A stretch of DNA of 64,000 nucleotides from Bacteroidales bacterium UBA5382 (GCA_002409745.1 DHOU01000009.1:31505-95504); one strand, 5' to 3'; numbered from the stretch's first letter, positions 34,122 through 43,618 are shown. Translations and numbers: made by a program. Notes: generated by a model not told the origin, from the sequence alone.

Positions 34122-34384
34122 AGAGAATCTAAGAAACGATGAAGCTCTTCCTTTGTTTTGCACGAAATGGCTTTACCTTCCCTATATTCTCTTCGGCCTT
34201 CTTCGAGTCTTTTCTCGAGTTCGGGAGTAATCACAAAGTCGCTGTCATCATCGACAGGAGTAAGTTTGTAGGCCTGTTTCCGGCCACGTTTGAGAATAAT
34301 TTGCGCCCCGCTATCCGCGAGATCTAAGTAAGCCTTCTGTTTTTCCCTAAATTCCCTACTTGAAATTTCTATCACTCGTTCCAT
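34118..34384 (-). CDS. yefM: YefM/Phd-family antitoxin
   Basis: The 88-residue protein from ATG 34384 (MERVIEISSREFREKQKAYL) is of the YefM/Phd type. An N-terminal DNA-binding domain (about 1-55) contains SREFREKQKAYLDLADSGAQ and IILKRGRKQAYKLTP. An acidic C-terminal tail that would wrap the toxin carries TPELEKRLEEGRREYREGK and TKEELHRFLDSL. It neutralises YoeB and represses the operon with it. Translation is coupled to the toxin through the 4-base overlap. The pair stands among housekeeping genes with no mobile element in sight. Confidence 0.92.
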   Translation of the reverse strand: MERVIEISSREFREKQKAYLDLADSGAQIILKRGRKQAYKLTPVDDDSDFVITPELEKRLEEGRREYREGKAISCKTKEELHRFLDSL

Positions 34385-34560
34385 AATCAAAAAATTTAAT
34401 TTGCACCGATTGCCGTACAAACGTAAATAAAAAAGAGATACTGACCAAAATTACTCTCCGATCTTATCCAGCGAAAGATTATCATCTTCTATCGGAGACA
34501 GTCTCTAATCTTCGTGTCCTCCTCCATGCAACTCTGCGTAACCCCATCCATCTGAAAGCG

Positions 34561-34590
34561 AAAAGCCCGCGAATCACTTCGCAGACTTTT
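34561..34590 (-). terminator. Rho-independent terminator after tpx
   Basis: AAAAGCCCGCGAA pairs with TTCGCAGACTTTT with two mismatched or wobble positions. Read on the minus strand, it ends in a T run 30 bp beyond the tpx stop codon. Confidence 0.7.
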
Positions 34591-34618
34591 CTTGTTAACA
34601 CAATCTTCATGAAACAAA

Positions 34619-35119
34619 CTACACTATCGAGTTGATTGCAGAAAGATAATCAGGTTCCTGTGCAATCTCAGGAACCAGCTCTTTATATGCTATCTTCCCT
34701 TGTGGGTCTACCACCACTACGGCTCTAGCCAATAATCCTTTCAAAGGACCATCGAGCATGAAAACGCCGTAATCTTTGCCAAATGCTGTATCGCGGAAAG
34801 TGGATAACGTGACGACATTATCAATACCTTCTGCGGAGCAAAAACGTCCCGAAGCAAAAGGCAGGTCGGCCGATATGCCTAATACCACTGTATTATTTGC
34901 GGAAGCAGCTTCTTTATTAAAGCGACGCACGGATGCGGCGCAAACACCGGTATCCAAACTCGGGAATATGTTTAGAACGACATTCTTTCCCTTAAAATCG
35001 GATAACTTCACTTCCGACAGATCACTTTTCACCAATGTAAAATCGGGAGCCTGAACACCTACCTCCGGCAAATCGCCACTCGTTTGCACGGGATTACCTT
35101 TAAATGCAATTTTTGCCAT
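34619..35119 (-). CDS. tpx: Thiol peroxidase Tpx
   Basis: Tpx is a 2-Cys atypical peroxiredoxin that reduces peroxides using thioredoxin, and it may use the TrxB system encoded about 6 kb away. All 166 residues fit the family. The start [20 protein letters not shown] is conserved, the peroxidatic cysteine lies in [15 protein letters not shown] near residue 60, and the resolving cysteine is in [10 protein letters not shown] near residue 94. It appears to be a single-gene transcript with its own terminator. No frame or residue anomaly is visible. Confidence 0.96.
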   Translation of the reverse strand: MAKIAFKGNPVQTSGDLPEVGVQAPDFTLVKSDLSEVKLSDFKGKNVVLNIFPSLDTGVCAASVRRFNKEAASANNTVVLGISADLPFASGRFCSAEGIDNVVTLSTFRDTAFGKDYGVFMLDGPLKGLLARAVVVVDPQGKIAYKELVPEIAQEPDYLSAINSIV

Positions 35120-35244
35120 ATCAAATATCTATAATTATTATTTTTCGTTGCTTAATAACACCTTATCATTTGTAACCAATTCGTATGCATTAATTACACA
35201 AACTAAACAACAGCGTTATACAAATGTTCATTCCCGATTCTTAT

Positions 35245-38085
35245 TTAACTTTTATCTCGATTCTTTTCTTTCATTTCTTCTTTCAGGTATACAGCGGTAT
35301 AGCTGTCGGAGTGCGCGACAATGTCTTCAGGCGTTCCCGTAGCCAGTATATTTCCGCCTTTTTCTCCCCCTTCGGGGCCCAGATCGATAATATAATCGGC
35401 CGATTTTATAATATCCATGTTATGTTCGATGACAATGACCGTATTTCCCTTTTCGACCAACTTGTTGAGGACGCCAAGCAACACCCTGATATCTTCGAAA
35501 TGGAGTCCGGTCGTCGGCTCGTCAAGCACATAAAGCGTATTGCCGGTATCCATGCGTGAAAGCTCCGCAGCCAATTTCACCCGTTGACTTTCACCTCCCG
35601 ACAAGGTGGTCGACGATTGCCCCAATCGGATATATCCTAATCCGACCTCTTGCAACACTTTTATCTTATGTAGAATAGATGGAATATTTTCGAAAAATTC
35701 CACCGCCATATTGATCGTCATATCCAGCACATCGGCTATCGATTTGCCCTTATAACGTACCTCCAGCGTCTCACGGTTATAACGCGTGCCATGACACACC
35801 TCACAGGGCACCATCACATCGGGCAGGAAATTCATCTCGATGGTTTTGTATCCGTTCCCTTTACAGTTCTCGCACCGCCCGCCTTTCACATTAAAAGAGA
35901 AGCGCCCGGGTTTGTATCCGCGCACTTTCGCTTCGGGCATCCCCGCAAATAGATTCCGTATATCGGAAAACACACCGCTGTACGTAGCGGGATTCGAACG
36001 CGGGGTGCGGCCTATAGGCGATTGATCGACACTGACAATCTTATCGACATGTTCCACGCCTTTTATCGATTTATAAGGAAGCGGGTCTTTTATCGAACGA
36101 TAGAATTTCTGACTCAAAATCGGTTGTAGCGTTTCGTTAATCAACGTCGATTTTCCGCTTCCCGACACGCCGGTCACACATATCAGCGTACCCAAAGGAA
36201 ACGATGCCGTCACATTTTTCAAATTATTGCCGGTAGCGCCCTTAATCGTTAAGGTATTTCCATTCCCTTTTCGGCGCTTCTCCGGAAGATCTATTTTCAG
36301 TTTTCCGTTCAAGTAATTCGATGTGAGCGTATTTTTCTTCAGCATTTCACCGGGCGTACCGGCGAAAACCACGTCCCCACCCTTCCGTCCGGCAAAAGGG
36401 CCCATATCCACAATATAATCGGATGCCAGCATCATGTCCTTATCGTGCTCCACGACAACGACCGAATTTCCGGAATCGCGCAGTTTCTTCAACGAATCGA
36501 TCAACCGGTGGTTATCCCGCTGATGCAACCCGATACTCGGCTCATCCAATATATACAAGACATTCACCAGTTGGGAACCGATTTGCGTCGCCAGGCGTAT
36601 GCGCTGGCTTTCGCCTCCCGACAGCGACGAAGAGGCGCGCGAAAGGGAAAGATACCCCAATCCGACATCCAATAGAAATCGCAGGCGCGATAGAATTTCT
36701 TTTTTAATCTCTTCGGCAATCAAACGCTGCTTTTCCGATACATGCGTATCCATATCGACCATCCAATCATACAAATGACGGATATCCATATCGGCCAACT
36801 CAGCAATATTTTTTCCGTTTATTCTGAAATGCAATGCCTCCTTGTTGAGCCGCTGCCCATGGCATTCCGGGCACACGAAAGTGGTCACGAACTGATCGGC
36901 CCACTTTTGGGCAGAGGCAGAGGCTTCATCGTCCTGCTGCATTTCGATATATTTGACCACTCCTTCATAAATGACCAAATAGTTTGAATTACCCAGCGAC
37001 TCATTCTTTATCTTCAGGCGCTCATTCGTTCCATACATGATTTCCTCGATGGCTTCCTGCGGAATATCTTTCAGCGGGGTCTTGAGGGTCACTCCGTATT
37101 TTTCACAAATAGCGGCTATTTGCCAAAAAATAAGACTGCTGCGTTCTTTTCCCAAGGGAAGAATGCCCCCTGCGGCAATACTAAGGGCCGGATTGGGAAT
37201 AATCTTTTCGATATCGATTTGTTCGACAATGCCGAGGCCTTTACAACGCGGACAAGCGCCTTGCGGCGAATTGAAAGAGAAATTGTGCGGTGCAGGTTCG
37301 TTGTAGGACAATCCGGTTGTCGGACACATCAACTGCTTGCTGTAATGGCGTACGTCGCCGCTATCGGCATCTTCTATGAGAATCAACCCCGAACCTTGCT
37401 TCATGGCTACACGCACGCTGGCCTTAAGCTTGTCTTCAAACTTGTTGGAGACGGAGAGTTTGTCAATTAATATTTCGATGCTATGGTTTTTATACCGATC
37501 GACCTTCATGCCGGGAAATATTTCCTGAATCTCGCCATCGACACGCACATTTAGATATCCTTTTTTACGTATCTGCTCGAAAAGTTCCTTATAATGCCCT
37601 TTACGGTTCCGCACCACGGGGGCAAGGATATAAATCTTTTTACCGATATACTTTTCCAGGATCAGTTCGACAATCTGTTCTTCGGTATATTTCACCATTT
37701 TCTCGCCGGTATTGTAGGAATAGGCTTCACCGGCGCGGGCAAAGAGCAGCCGCAGGAAGTCGTAAATTTCGGTCGTCGTTCCTACGGTCGAACGCGGATT
37801 CTTGTTGGTCGTTTTCTGTTCGATGGAAATAACCGGGCTGAGTCCCGTGATCTCATCGACATCGGGACGTTCCATTTTACCCAAAAATCCGCGCGCATAA
37901 GCCGAGAACGTTTCGATATAACGGCGTTGACCTTCGGCAAATATGGTATCGAAAGCCAAGGATGATTTTCCGCTTCCGCTCAGGCCGGTAATCACCGTGA
38001 GGGAATCACGCGGAATCTGAACGTCTATATTTTTAAGATTGTGTACGCGCGCACCGTACACCTGAATAAATTCTGTTTCAGTCAT
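35245..38085 (-). CDS. uvrA: Excinuclease ABC subunit A
   Basis: UvrA is the damage-sensing ATPase of nucleotide excision repair. From ATG 38085 (MTETEFIQVYGARVHNLKNI) there are 946 residues. The two ABC modules have Walker A motifs TGLSGSGKSSLAFDT near residue 33 and TGVSGSGKSTLINET near residue 645. Signature motifs are SRASSSLSGGESQRI and LGQSSTTLSGGESQRV. Zinc-finger cysteines are visible in CPECHGQRL and in CENCKGNGYKT with CEVCHGTRYN. The longer open frame (six more codons) overlaps the upstream transglycosylase stop, and the shorter start begins at the conserved N-terminus. Confidence 0.97.
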   Translation of the reverse strand: MTETEFIQVYGARVHNLKNIDVQIPRDSLTVITGLSGSGKSSLAFDTIFAEGQRRYIETFSAYARGFLGKMERPDVDEITGLSPVISIEQKTTNKNPRSTVGTTTEIYDFLRLLFARAGEAYSYNTGEKMVKYTEEQIVELILEKYIGKKIYILAPVVRNRKGHYKELFEQIRKKGYLNVRVDGEIQEIFPGMKVDRYKNHSIEILIDKLSVSNKFEDKLKASVRVAMKQGSGLILIEDADSGDVRHYSKQLMCPTTGLSYNEPAPHNFSFNSPQGACPRCKGLGIVEQIDIEKIIPNPALSIAAGGILPLGKERSSLIFWQIAAICEKYGVTLKTPLKDIPQEAIEEIMYGTNERLKIKNESLGNSNYLVIYEGVVKYIEMQQDDEASASAQKWADQFVTTFVCPECHGQRLNKEALHFRINGKNIAELADMDIRHLYDWMVDMDTHVSEKQRLIAEEIKKEILSRLRFLLDVGLGYLSLSRASSSLSGGESQRIRLATQIGSQLVNVLYILDEPSIGLHQRDNHRLIDSLKKLRDSGNSVVVVEHDKDMMLASDYIVDMGPFAGRKGGDVVFAGTPGEMLKKNTLTSNYLNGKLKIDLPEKRRKGNGNTLTIKGATGNNLKNVTASFPLGTLICVTGVSGSGKSTLINETLQPILSQKFYRSIKDPLPYKSIKGVEHVDKIVSVDQSPIGRTPRSNPATYSGVFSDIRNLFAGMPEAKVRGYKPGRFSFNVKGGRCENCKGNGYKTIEMNFLPDVMVPCEVCHGTRYNRETLEVRYKGKSIADVLDMTINMAVEFFENIPSILHKIKVLQEVGLGYIRLGQSSTTLSGGESQRVKLAAELSRMDTGNTLYVLDEPTTGLHFEDIRVLLGVLNKLVEKGNTVIVIEHNMDIIKSADYIIDLGPEGGEKGGNILATGTPEDIVAHSDSYTAVYLKEEMKEKNRDKS

Positions 38086-38087
38086 AT

Positions 38088-39062
38088 TTATTTTTGCACC
38101 CACCGCGAATCGTGCACCGGATATTTTTCACCTTTCCGATAATACAAACTCTCAGCCGTAGGGACGAGCAAGAGGTAACTTTTACCGGTTTTATTCGTCA
38201 GCTTGTCACTTCGAAGCCACGAATTAAAGTCTTTCAGTTGGGCATACGTCACGCCGTTTTGTTTGGCAAAGGCAATCAAATCGGGAATAGAGCCCGAAAC
38301 GTTGATTTCTTTAAACCGGATAGGGCGATATAATTGGTCGGGACGAATAACGAACCCGTATTGTTGAGGATCTTCAAAAATCAGTTTGACGGCAAGCATG
38401 CGGTAATAATAACGCGTAGTTTCTTCCACCAGCCATAAATCGAGCGCTTCGTCCGCCGCCTGACGGCTCAATTCGTTCGTAATCCTCGCCTGACCGCCAT
38501 TGTAAGAAAGCAACGCCGCACTCCACGATCCGTATTTACGGTAAGCGCTTTTCAAATAGCGGCAAGCGGCAAGAGTGGATTTTTCTATATGGTAGCGTTC
38601 ATCCACCTCCGGCGATACTTCCAATCCATATTGGGTAGCGGACGAAGAGATAAACTGCCACAAGCCGGCGGCGCCGGCCGAAGAAACGGCACGTGGGTCG
38701 AGGCTGCTTTCGATGACCGCAAGATATTTCAAATCATCGGGCATTCCCTGTTGTTTCAGAATAGGCTCAATGAGCGGAAACAGGCGGTTGGCCCGTTTGA
38801 ACAGCAGCAGCGTGGTGGAGTGGAAATAAGTGAAACTATTCAGTTCGCGATCCATCCGCTCATGTTTATCGTAGCGATCGAAGACGATTTTTTCACCGGC
38901 AAACACCATTTGCCCGGGAATAGTTACCGAAGCCGTCATCGACAGTACCTGCGGTTGTCCTTCTTCTATCTTTTGCGAATCACTCCCCGATAGGCATACC
39001 CATAAAATGGTTACCAGCACAGCCGGAAGGAGAATAAGAGGGAGGCTTTTCTTCATCTTCAT
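38088..39062 (-). CDS. Lytic murein transglycosylase (SLT/MltD-like)
   Basis: The 324-residue protein cleaves peptidoglycan glycan strands in the periplasm. It has an N-terminal signal or anchor (MKMKKSLPLILLPAVLVTIL). The SLT domain carries the catalytic glutamate in LAVIESSLDPRAVSSAGAAG near residue 118. WQFISSSATQYGL and SYNGGQARITNEL follow, both part of the same fold. A C-terminal region (about 265-320), with QNGVTYAQLKDFN and SYLLLVPTAESLYY, resembles a LysM-like or MltD tail without a clear LysM consensus. It ends two bases before the uvrA ATG, so the two are closely coupled. Confidence 0.88.
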   Translation of the reverse strand: MKMKKSLPLILLPAVLVTILWVCLSGSDSQKIEEGQPQVLSMTASVTIPGQMVFAGEKIVFDRYDKHERMDRELNSFTYFHSTTLLLFKRANRLFPLIEPILKQQGMPDDLKYLAVIESSLDPRAVSSAGAAGLWQFISSSATQYGLEVSPEVDERYHIEKSTLAACRYLKSAYRKYGSWSAALLSYNGGQARITNELSRQAADEALDLWLVEETTRYYYRMLAVKLIFEDPQQYGFVIRPDQLYRPIRFKEINVSGSIPDLIAFAKQNGVTYAQLKDFNSWLRSDKLTNKTGKSYLLLVPTAESLYYRKGEKYPVHDSRWVQK

Positions 39063-39150
39063 ATCTTCAGTTATTAATCTATCCTATTATACGGTTATCA
39101 GGAAAACAGCCGCTCGATACCGAGCCGGTTATTGGAAGCAAGGCACTCGC

Positions 39151-39582
39151 TTACCTCGATTCCCCTATGCGAGAATAAGGCAATGCGGCCAATGTTTCGG
39201 CGATCTTATCTACCGCTTGCTGAATAGGCTTGGAAACCATGGAGCGGAGAAAGGGATTGATGTCGGCTTTGAACGTAACTTTCATCTTCGTATCTTTCTC
39301 TTCTTTCTGAACGAGTTGTATCCAACAATGAGCTTCAAAAGGCAAATTCTGCGATTGAAACTTAACGAACTTATTGGGCTCTCGCGTAACGATCAAAAAC
39401 GTAACAACCCCGATTGGTTCTACATGAAACGAAAAGCCATCGCGATCGAAAGTAAAACCGGATATCTTGTCTTCAGGTAATTGATCTTTCACCCATTCCA
39501 AGTTATTCATATCCGACAACACCCGGAAAATATCGCCATCGTCATAAGGAATTGTTTTTACATCACTGGTAAATTCCGTCAT
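39151..39582 (-). CDS. SRPBCC/START-like family protein
   Basis: The 143-residue protein has the pattern of an SRPBCC (polyketide cyclase or START-like) ligand-binding fold. The N-terminal VLSDMNNLEWVKDQLPEDK is followed by antiparallel strands (FSFHVEPIGVVTFLIVT) and MKVTFKADINPFLRSMV, and a long C-terminal helix (IQQAVDKIAETLAAL) closes the fold. Its ligand and function are unknown. It overlaps the pyrE stop as ATGA, and a pyrE-SRPBCC pairing is, as I recall, frequent in Bacteroidales. Confidence 0.75.
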   Translation of the reverse strand: MTEFTSDVKTIPYDDGDIFRVLSDMNNLEWVKDQLPEDKISGFTFDRDGFSFHVEPIGVVTFLIVTREPNKFVKFQSQNLPFEAHCWIQLVQKEEKDTKMKVTFKADINPFLRSMVSKPIQQAVDKIAETLAALPYSRIGESR

Positions 39583-40232
39583 TTTTTCAATCTTTTAGCC
39601 GAATCGCCCCAGTTCTTGGGATCTTTGCGCCAGTCCTGCAACGTTTTCAATTCCGATTCATCAATGTAATCCGTAAGAAGCGCTTCGTCCAAAATGGCAT
39701 CGTAATTCGACAAGGTTGTCAACTCCACGCGGGCTTCTTTCATATTTTGTTGTACAACGGGAAAATCATACGTGAATACCGCCACAATGCCCAAGACATC
39801 CGAACCGTCACGCCGCACGACCTCCACTGCCCGCAGACTGCTCTGACCGGTAGATACCAAATCTTCCACCACGACAACCTTTTGCTTCGGTTTCAAATCC
39901 CCTTCGATGAGGTTTTCCAGACCATGATCTTTGGGTGCGGAGCGGATATAGACGAATGGCAAACCCAGCGTGTCGGCAACCAATGCACCGGGGGCGATAG
40001 CTCCGGTAGCCACTCCTGCGATCGCTTCGACTTGAGGATATTTTTCCAGTATAAGGCGGCAAAATTCCACTTTGATAAAATTTCTTATGGCCGGATAAGA
40101 CATTAACTTTCTGTTATCGCAATATATAGGCGATTTCCATCCCGATGCCCAAGTAAAAGGATTCGAAGGCTGCAATTTTACGGCCTTAATTCTTAAAAGT
40201 TTTTCCGCTGTTAATTTCTCTAATGTACTCAT
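39579..40232 (-). CDS. pyrE: Orotate phosphoribosyltransferase
   Basis: PyrE converts orotate and PRPP to orotidine 5'-phosphate in pyrimidine synthesis. The 217 residues contain KLQPSNPFTWASGWKSPIYC near residue 18, IAGVATGAIAPGALVADTLG near residue 67, and the PRPP-binding loop VVVVEDLVSTGQSSLRAVEV near residue 117. All are standard, and the length is typical. A TATTTTTG element on the minus strand at 40264-40271 could be its promoter. Confidence 0.96.
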   Translation of the reverse strand: MSTLEKLTAEKLLRIKAVKLQPSNPFTWASGWKSPIYCDNRKLMSYPAIRNFIKVEFCRLILEKYPQVEAIAGVATGAIAPGALVADTLGLPFVYIRSAPKDHGLENLIEGDLKPKQKVVVVEDLVSTGQSSLRAVEVVRRDGSDVLGIVAVFTYDFPVVQQNMKEARVELTTLSNYDAILDEALLTDYIDESELKTLQDWRKDPKNWGDSAKRLKK

Positions 40233-40263
40233 GTTGCTTTTTGACTTTACTCCGAATGAATCA

Positions 40264-40271
40264 CAAAAATA
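40264..40271 (-). promoter_or_regulatory. Putative -7 promoter element of pyrE
   Basis: The minus strand reads TATTTTTG, matching TAnnTTTG, 31 bp ahead of the pyrE ATG. Confidence 0.4.
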
Positions 40272-40315
40272 GTACTTTTATGCCGATTATGGGAGCATTT
40301 TGGAAACTTTTTGTT

Positions 40316-41020
40316 TTAAACAGCTTGACCGATAGCAAGAACGCTGATTTTCAGATCGACACACACCGCCAAAGCATGAGCGCATGCTTCAATAGTAGCG
40401 CCGGTAGTCAACACATCATCGACTAACAGCAAGTGTTTACCGGCAAATTGTTCCGGGTTGTTCACACGAAAAATATCCTCGACATTTTTCCACCGTTGTA
40501 TTTTCGAACGTTTGGTTTGGGTGGAATTATATTCGACACGAACCAGATTACCGGTAAGCACAGGTATGGATAAGACTTCCGATAAACCGTCCGCAATGAT
40601 TTCCGCTTGATTAAATCCGCGTTTGGTTTGTTTTTTCGGGTGCAACGGTACGGGAACAATCCCTTCGAGTGGCGCAAAAAAACGACTGCCATACAATTCT
40701 CTACCGCAAATACGCCCTAAAAGCAATCCGATTTCTTTCCGTCCTTCATATTTAAGCTCGTGAATCAGCGGGGGCAACATTCCTCCTTTCGAATAAAGAC
40801 AAAACGTAGCGATACGGACAAACGGGAAACGTCCGGACATCAACACTTCAGCTTCGTTGCCGGGAATATCAAAATTATGGGTGCGCGGCAACCGGTAAAG
40901 GCAATCGAGACAAACGCCCTCCTCCCCGGACACCAATTTCTCACCACAGATTAAACAAGTGCCGGGGAAAAATAATTGAAGAAGATCTTCAAAAAGACCA
41001 TGAATCGTCCTTATTATCAT
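40316..41020 (-). CDS. ComF family phosphoribosyltransferase-like protein
   Basis: The 234-residue protein has the ComF layout. An N-terminal cysteine cluster (FPGTCLICGEKLVSGEEGVC, LDCLYRL) probably binds zinc. A type I phosphoribosyltransferase domain follows, with KQTKRGFNQAEIIADGL near residue 131 and the PRPP-binding loop HLLLVDDVLTTGATIEACA near residue 195. In competent bacteria ComF helps handle incoming single-stranded DNA; in Bacteroidota its role is unproven. The start overlaps recX by 32 bp, which suggests coupling; a start further downstream is unlikely because the cysteine cluster begins near residue 21. Confidence 0.88.
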   Translation of the reverse strand: MIIRTIHGLFEDLLQLFFPGTCLICGEKLVSGEEGVCLDCLYRLPRTHNFDIPGNEAEVLMSGRFPFVRIATFCLYSKGGMLPPLIHELKYEGRKEIGLLLGRICGRELYGSRFFAPLEGIVPVPLHPKKQTKRGFNQAEIIADGLSEVLSIPVLTGNLVRVEYNSTQTKRSKIQRWKNVEDIFRVNNPEQFAGKHLLLVDDVLTTGATIEACAHALAVCVDLKISVLAIGQAV

Positions 41021-41498
41021 CGTCTATTTGCATTTTATCGAAACAACGAAGAACGTCGTCCATGGGAAAACCCCTGCCGAGAGCAAAACGGATAACTTTC
41101 GACCGCTTCTCATAGACCGATTGGGCTTTTACCGTTCTCCATTTTTTTTCGAGTAACGGCTGCAACGATTCGAGGTCCGCCCCGTCGGGAAGTTCCGAAA
41201 AAGCAGCCTCTATTACTTCAGGAGATATCTTTTTTTGTTTTAAAGCCATTTCGATTTTTCTTTTCCCCCATTTGTTGAGATGCAGTTTGTCGCGGATAAA
41301 ACCACGGGCAAAACGGCCGTCATCCACATAAGATCTTTTCTGTAACTTAACAAGTACGCTCTCTATATCCTTGTCAGAAAGATTCAACTTCCGCAATTTC
41401 CGACGGATATCCTCTATACAATATTCTTTACGGGCACACAGACGCGCCATGCGTTGCCATGCTTTCTCTTCCGTAATTATTTTCTCCTTATCCTCCAT
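40989..41498 (-). CDS. recX: Regulatory protein RecX
   Basis: RecX binds RecA filaments and modulates recombination. The 169-residue protein is built of the usual three-helix repeats: AWQRMARLCARKEYCIEDIR, SVLVKLQKRSYVDDGRFARG, DKLHLNKWGKRKIEMALKQK and KVIRFALGRGFPMDDVLRCF. A 7-bp repeat array abuts the start codon directly upstream, in the place where a ribosome binding site would be. The gene overlaps the comF-like gene downstream. Confidence 0.9.
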   Translation of the reverse strand: MEDKEKIITEEKAWQRMARLCARKEYCIEDIRRKLRKLNLSDKDIESVLVKLQKRSYVDDGRFARGFIRDKLHLNKWGKRKIEMALKQKKISPEVIEAAFSELPDGADLESLQPLLEKKWRTVKAQSVYEKRSKVIRFALGRGFPMDDVLRCFDKMQIDDDNKDDSWSF

Positions 41499-41593
41499 CG
41501 TTCATTCCTCATCATTCATCCCTCATCATTCATCCCTCATCGCTCATCGTTCATCCCTCATCGCTCATCATTCATCCTTCATCCTTCATCATC
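41499..41593. repeat. 7-bp tandem array between recX and prmC
   Basis: About thirteen heptamers (CGTTCAT, CATTCAT, CCCTCAT, CGCTCAT, CCTTCAT) run with a 7-bp period. They fill the whole gap and touch the recX start codon on one side and the prmC stop on the other. Confidence 0.9.
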
Positions 41594-42431
41594 CTTCTTT
41601 TCTTGCGAACACCATCCGGTCATTTCCTGAAAGATCTTTACGCAGACAAACGTCAATAAATCCTTTTTCGGAAAATAGAGCCATGACATCGGAGCCTTTC
41701 ATGCGATTTATCTCCATATAAATCCCCCCCTGTGGAAACAGCAACACCAGCGCTATGTCCGCCAGACGCTCATAGAACAGCAATGGGCGAGAGTCCGGCA
41801 CAAAAAGAGCCTTTGCAGGTTCATAGCGAAGCACATTCGGCTCCATTTCTCGCTTTTCCGATTCCAACACATACGGCGGATTGCTCACAATGACATCAAA
41901 TTGTTCTTTTTCGACAAACGAACTGAAAAGATCGTGTTCTGAAAAGCGGACAAAAACCTTATTATTAGCGGCATTTTCCTCAGCGACTTCCAAGGCGCGA
42001 GAAGAAATATCCCAAGCCGACACCCGCGCTCCCGCTATTTTTTTCGCCAGTGTTACCGCTATGCAACCGCTTCCCGTACCCACATCCAGAATAGAAGGAT
42101 TGGGTTTCTGTTTATCCGTTATAATCCACTCCACCAGTTCTTCCGTCTCGGGGCGCGGAATCAATACGGCAGGAGTAACCAAAAACGGTAAACCATAGAA
42201 CTCTGTAGTTCCTAAAATATATTGAATAGGCTCATCATTCTTCAATCGCCCAACAATATCATCCACAACAAGGTGTTGGGTATTGGATAATTTGTTAATT
42301 TTGCGAGTTAGAATTTCTAAAGACGATATTCCACAGACTTTCCCGAGAATGAGGCTTACATACGTTTTCACTTCTCCCGGGGAATAATGGTCGCCAAGTT
42401 CTTCTACAATATAATCGATGATGTTTTGCAT
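41589..42431 (-). CDS. prmC: Release factor glutamine methyltransferase PrmC
   Basis: PrmC methylates the GGQ glutamine of peptide-chain release factors with S-adenosylmethionine. From ATG 42431 (MQNIIDYIVEELGDHY) there are 280 residues. The SAM motif ILDVGTGSGCIAVTLAKK is near residue 112, and the catalytic NPPY lies in FDVIVSNPPYVLESEKRE near residue 180. The open frame starts seven codons earlier, but the TATCTTTG promoter element lies exactly there, so the shorter start is preferred. It is divergent from ribD. Confidence 0.95.
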   Translation of the reverse strand: MQNIIDYIVEELGDHYSPGEVKTYVSLILGKVCGISSLEILTRKINKLSNTQHLVVDDIVGRLKNDEPIQYILGTTEFYGLPFLVTPAVLIPRPETEELVEWIITDKQKPNPSILDVGTGSGCIAVTLAKKIAGARVSAWDISSRALEVAEENAANNKVFVRFSEHDLFSSFVEKEQFDVIVSNPPYVLESEKREMEPNVLRYEPAKALFVPDSRPLLFYERLADIALVLLFPQGGIYMEINRMKGSDVMALFSEKGFIDVCLRKDLSGNDRMVFARKEG

Positions 42432-42449
42432 TACGACTGATATAAAAAA

Positions 42450-42457
42450 CAAAGATA
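42450..42457 (-). promoter_or_regulatory. Putative -7 promoter element of prmC
   Basis: The minus strand reads TATCTTTG in the 32-bp space between the divergent prmC and ribD starts. It supports the prmC start at 42431. Confidence 0.5.
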
Positions 42458-42463
42458 ACTAAA

Positions 42464-43534
42464 ATGGGAATAGACGAAAAATATATGTTCCGTTGTCTTC
42501 AACTGGCAAAAAAAGGAGAAGGATACACCCGTCCCAACCCCATGGTGGGTGCGGTGATCGTTCACAACGGAAAGATTATTGGCGAAGGATACCATCGGAA
42601 ATATGGAGAACCGCATGCCGAAGTAAATGCCGTCCGATCCGTCAAAGATCCGTCGTTATTGCCTCAATCGACTCTGTATGTGTCGCTCGAGCCTTGCTCG
42701 CATTATGGGAAGACTCCGCCATGCAGCGCAATGATTATTTCCCATAAAATTCCCCGAGTAGTTATTGCCGTAACCGATCCGAATCCCAAAGTCGCCGGGA
42801 ATGGTATCCGAATGCTTCGGGAAAACGGGGTGGACGTAACGGTAGGTATATTGGAAAAAGAAGCTCGCGAATTGAATAGATCCTTTTTTGTAAATCAGCT
42901 CTATTGTCGTCCTTATATCATCCTCAAATGGGCACAAAGCAAAGACGGCTATCTCGACAGGCATCGCACATCACACGAATCAGCTCCTCCGGCTATGCTT
43001 TCCAATACGCTCACCAGCATACTCGTTCACCGAACCCGTACGCAGGTACAAGGCATTATGGTCGGCACCCGTACGGCATTGCTCGACAATCCGCAATTAA
43101 CCGCTCGAAAGTGGTACGGCTCCAATCCCGTAAGAATCATAATCGACCGGGAGAATAAAATTCCTGCCGATTTCCGTATATTTCGTCCCGACGCACCCAC
43201 CCTTGTGTTCACCGAAAAAGCTCCGCCTCTCAGTCCGGACAACAAGTTTGTCAAGTACATCGAGCTCGATTTCTCAAAAGATATCCTTATCCCGTTATTG
43301 AAGGCAATATACAAAGAAAACATCTATTCGGTGTTAGTGGAAGGAGGCAGTCATTTATTATCCTCTTTCATAGAAAAACAGCTTTGGGACGAGGCTTTTA
43401 TTGAGATTACCGATACGGCCCTTCAAGACGGCATTAAATCTCCTGAAATTCAAGGACAAGACATCGATATTCAAAAATATTCAGGCTCGGTTCAAATTCA
43501 TTTAAAGAGCAAAATAACTCGAAATTTTCTTTAA
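42464..43534 (+). CDS. ribD: Bifunctional riboflavin deaminase-reductase RibD
   Basis: RibD carries out two early steps of riboflavin synthesis: deamination, then NADPH-dependent reduction of the ribose side chain. The 356 residues hold an N-terminal cytidine-deaminase-like domain. Its zinc ligands lie in YGEPHAEVNAVRSV and LEPCSHYGKTPPCSAMI (about 48-90). A C-terminal reductase domain (about 150-356) carries FILKWAQ-type sequence (YIILKWAQSKDGYL), GIMVGTRTALLDNPQLTAR and VLVEGGSHLLSSFIE. Other riboflavin genes are not present nearby, which is common in this group. Confidence 0.96.
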   Translation: MGIDEKYMFRCLQLAKKGEGYTRPNPMVGAVIVHNGKIIGEGYHRKYGEPHAEVNAVRSVKDPSLLPQSTLYVSLEPCSHYGKTPPCSAMIISHKIPRVVIAVTDPNPKVAGNGIRMLRENGVDVTVGILEKEARELNRSFFVNQLYCRPYIILKWAQSKDGYLDRHRTSHESAPPAMLSNTLTSILVHRTRTQVQGIMVGTRTALLDNPQLTARKWYGSNPVRIIIDRENKIPADFRIFRPDAPTLVFTEKAPPLSPDNKFVKYIELDFSKDILIPLLKAIYKENIYSVLVEGGSHLLSSFIEKQLWDEAFIEITDTALQDGIKSPEIQGQDIDIQKYSGSVQIHLKSKITRNFL

Positions 43535-43571
43535 ATAACTATTTTAATGCGGTTAAAGCGAAAAATCTTTC

Positions 43572-43579
43572 TACTTTTG
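43572..43579 (+). promoter_or_regulatory. Putative -7 promoter element of the DUF6242 gene
   Basis: TACTTTTG matches TAnnTTTG and lies 40 bp before the ATG at 43619. That supports the shorter start over the open-frame start at 43547. Confidence 0.45.
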
Positions 43580-43618
43580 CATAACTTAAATGCAGTGATT
43601 TATATTTTTTTGAAACAA

